Shown here one piece after another: positions 62,486 to 64,000 of a stretch of DNA of 64,000 nucleotides. Under the pieces are notes generated by a model. The model saw only the letters and a program-made list of their open reading frames with translations. It did not search any database and was not told the origin of the DNA. This stretch comes from Dehalococcoidia bacterium. GTDB lineage: Bacteria > Chloroflexota > Dehalococcoidia > Lucifugimonadales > Lucifugimonadaceae. The stretch covers positions 1 to 64,000 of the forward strand of contig JAJEGY010000036.1 in assembly GCA_022819585.1 (NCBI GenBank). Reading direction: 5' to 3'. The position numbers and the translations under genes were made by a program. Numbering within the stretch: the first letter of the stretch is position 1; each line of letters begins with the position of its first letter.

Positions 62486-64000
62486 CTACTGTGCCTTCGA
62501 GACGTTCAGGATCTCGAGGAGGAAGCCTGCCCACAGGCTGTAGGGTGCGACGTACGGGTTGGAGTTCGTCGCGAAGCCGCGCCAGTAGGTGTTGTTGAAC
62601 GTCACAACGTGGCGCTCTTCCGCGAGGGTGATTTCGATCACGTCGTCGAGGAAGATGTCGAGCGCGCGGTTGGCGAGGTCCATGTAAACAGGGTCTTCAG
62701 TTGAGGGCAGCACGGAGTCCATCTCGTCGATGATTGCATCGAACTCTGGGTTGTTGTACTGGCTGTTGGCCCAGAGGTACTGGTTCTGCTCACCTTGTGT
62801 CGGCGAGTTGAACTTGGAGTGGAAGTGCTGCATCGTGCCGTGCGGCTCGCGTGAGCTACCGCAGTGGACGAGGATCCACATGTCTGCGAGACCAGTTCGG
62901 ACTTCGGCCCAGAGCGGTGCCGTGTCGGGGTCGTGCAAGACAAAGGAGACGTCGAAACCGGCGTCCTGTAGCTGCTTCTCGACTACGGGACCCATCGGCC
63001 TCAGCCAGCCGGGAACGTGGAGGTCCATGGCAAGTGCCTCGCCGTCTTTCTCCCAGTAGCCGCTGCCGCCCATTGTGTAGCCGGCTTCCGCCATGTACTG
63101 CTCGACCTCGGCTTGGCCTTGGCCTTCCCAGTTGTATTTGGCGATGATGTCGGCTTGCGCGTCCTCGTAGGCTTTTAGACCACCGTAGGTGGAGTATGGG
63201 ACTGAACGGGTGACGGTTGAGTCTTCGTAAGCCAGCGATACGAGCTGGTCGCGGTCAACGGCAGCCTGGACTGCGCGGCGTGCGTTGACATCAGACATGG
63301 GGCCGTACTGCGTGTTCACGCCGAGGGTGTACATGCAGGCGTCAGCGGCGCCGTATGACGGGCCGTCGGTGTCCCAAGAAATGATGTTCTTGTTGCGGTT
63401 GTGCGCGGTTACGAAGACGCCGGGCTGCATGATCGAGCCAGTGTCGAACTCGTTGTTGATCATGCGAGCGACCATGGTGTCGGGAGATCCAGGCGGGATG
63501 TATGCGACACGGAGGGGTTCTGGTAGCTCTTTGAACCCGACCTTAGCGGCCCACCAGTTGTCGTTTCGGTCGAAGATCTGACCTTGCGCGTCGGCGCGTG
63601 TTGCGACGAACGGGCCGGTCCCAACAGGCCAACCCTTGTCTAGGTCGAAGTTCGGGAACTCAAGCGGGTCTTGGCCTTCCCAAACGTGCTTCGGCAGGAT
63701 CGGGAGGTGGATCTCCGAGTTCTCCTGGAAGTAGAAGTAGAAGAACCGGGCGTTTGGCTTGTTGTAGTTGATGCGGAAGTTGCGGTCGTCAATGATCTCG
63801 ACGTCTTTCACCCATTCTTGGATGTCGCCGGCGAAGACCATGTCGGGGTTGCTCTGCAGCAACTCGATAGTGAACTTGACGTCCTCGCTGGTGAAGGGCA
63901 TTCCGTCGGACCACTCGATGCCGTCGCGCAATGTGACGCTGACGCCCATGAAGTCGTCATCGACTTGGCTGCTCTCTGCGAGCCACGGGATCACTTCACC
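62486..64000 (-). CDS. Peptide-type ABC transporter substrate-binding protein, 5' end beyond the right edge
   Basis: About 505 residues of an SBP_bac_5 (DppA/OppA-like) protein remain; the signal sequence lies outside the window because the frame reads straight through the edge (GEVIPWLAES). WSDGMPFTSEDVKFTIELLQ, WVKDVEIIDDRNFRINYNKP, VDRDQLVSLAYED and the late GFLLEILNVSKAQ are typical. Family members deliver peptides, sugars or other solutes to an ABC importer; SAR202-like genomes have many. No permease genes are visible in the window. Confidence 0.9.
   Translation of the reverse strand, partial: GEVIPWLAESSQVDDDFMGVSVTLRDGIEWSDGMPFTSEDVKFTIELLQSNPDMVFAGDIQEWVKDVEIIDDRNFRINYNKPNARFFYFYFQENSEIHLPILPKHVWEGQDPLEFPNFDLDKGWPVGTGPFVATRADAQGQIFDRNDNWWAAKVGFKELPEPLRVAYIPPGSPDTMVARMINNEFDTGSIMQPGVFVTAHNRNKNIISWDTDGPSYGAADACMYTLGVNTQYGPMSDVNARRAVQAAVDRDQLVSLAYEDSTVTRSVPYSTYGGLKAYEDAQADIIAKYNWEGQGQAEVEQYMAEAGYTMGGSGYWEKDGEALAMDLHVPGWLRPMGPVVEKQLQDAGFDVSFVLHDPDTAPLWAEVRTGLADMWILVHCGSSREPHGTMQHFHSKFNSPTQGEQNQYLWANSQYNNPEFDAIIDEMDSVLPSTEDPVYMDLANRALDIFLDDVIEITLAEERHVVTFNNTYWRGFATNSNPYVAPYSLWAGFLLEILNVSKAQ

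Overview
The window looks like a chromosomal stretch of an uncultured Chloroflexota bacterium of the SAR202/Dehalococcoidia type, possibly host-associated. This is inference. It rests on a solitary 16S rRNA gene with no 23S beside it, three enolase-superfamily enzymes, a flavin-dependent luciferase-like monooxygenase, a GPP34 protein, a cytoplasmic reductive-dehalogenase-like protein, a DUF3500 protein, and a small reducing type I PKS reminiscent of those of sponge symbionts.

Layout. 1-1.8 kb: the 5' part of a secreted Calx-beta-type surface protein (minus strand, runs off the left edge) with a 15-G tract just upstream of its start. 2.2-16.3 kb: a gene graveyard in which an intact DUF433/DUF5615 toxin-antitoxin pair, one unrecognised gene and a large leucine-rich-repeat surface protein sit among at least ten broken genes (hsdR, DUF805, CocE hydrolase, Thr/Pro-rich surface protein, HNH nuclease, proV, LRR-protein tail, LivK-like binding protein, GNAT, SDR). 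16.4-28.0 kb: an intact 3,451-residue PKS (KS-AT-DH-MT-ER-KR-ACP-KS-AT degenerate), a free-standing ACP and an Sfp-type phosphopantetheinyl transferase. 28.1-30.8 kb: a complete IS1595-family element with 25-bp perfect inverted repeats, an 8-bp target duplication and cargo genes. It separates the PKS genes from an alpha/beta hydrolase that may once have been the next gene of the cluster.

31.8-41.2 kb: an NCS2 permease with an appended ATPase-like domain, a fused two-unit ABC exporter, a reductive-dehalogenase-like Fe-S protein with a tiny downstream gene, GPP34, and three tandem paralogous membrane proteins. 41.3-49.5 kb: two divergent-looking enolase-superfamily genes on the minus strand, a membrane-anchored vWA-like protein, a luciferase-like monooxygenase, a FitAB toxin-antitoxin pair and a third enolase-superfamily gene overlapping the toxin. 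49.6-52.6 kb: a membrane protein and a lipoprotein cytochrome c, then a 16S rRNA gene with its own promoter and terminator. 52.6-53.6 kb is gene-poor. 53.6-57.7 kb: a McrBC restriction locus (25-codon leader, McrB with tandem EVE-like readers, a retropepsin-like protease, McrC, HicB). 57.9-64 kb: catabolic and housekeeping-type genes (DUF3500, TIM-barrel isomerase, DUF2442/DUF4160 pair, rhodanese, crotonase) and the 3' part of a peptide-type ABC binding protein running off the right edge.

Working together: PPTase would load the PKS internal ACP and the free ACP. The PKS domains predict a reduced, methyl-branched acyl chain made from malonyl-CoA plus SAM. The hydrolase is a candidate release enzyme. 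The most unusual items are the cargo-carrying IS1595 element with structured non-coding DNA, and the PKS with a second, AT-dead KS half-module next to a trans ACP.
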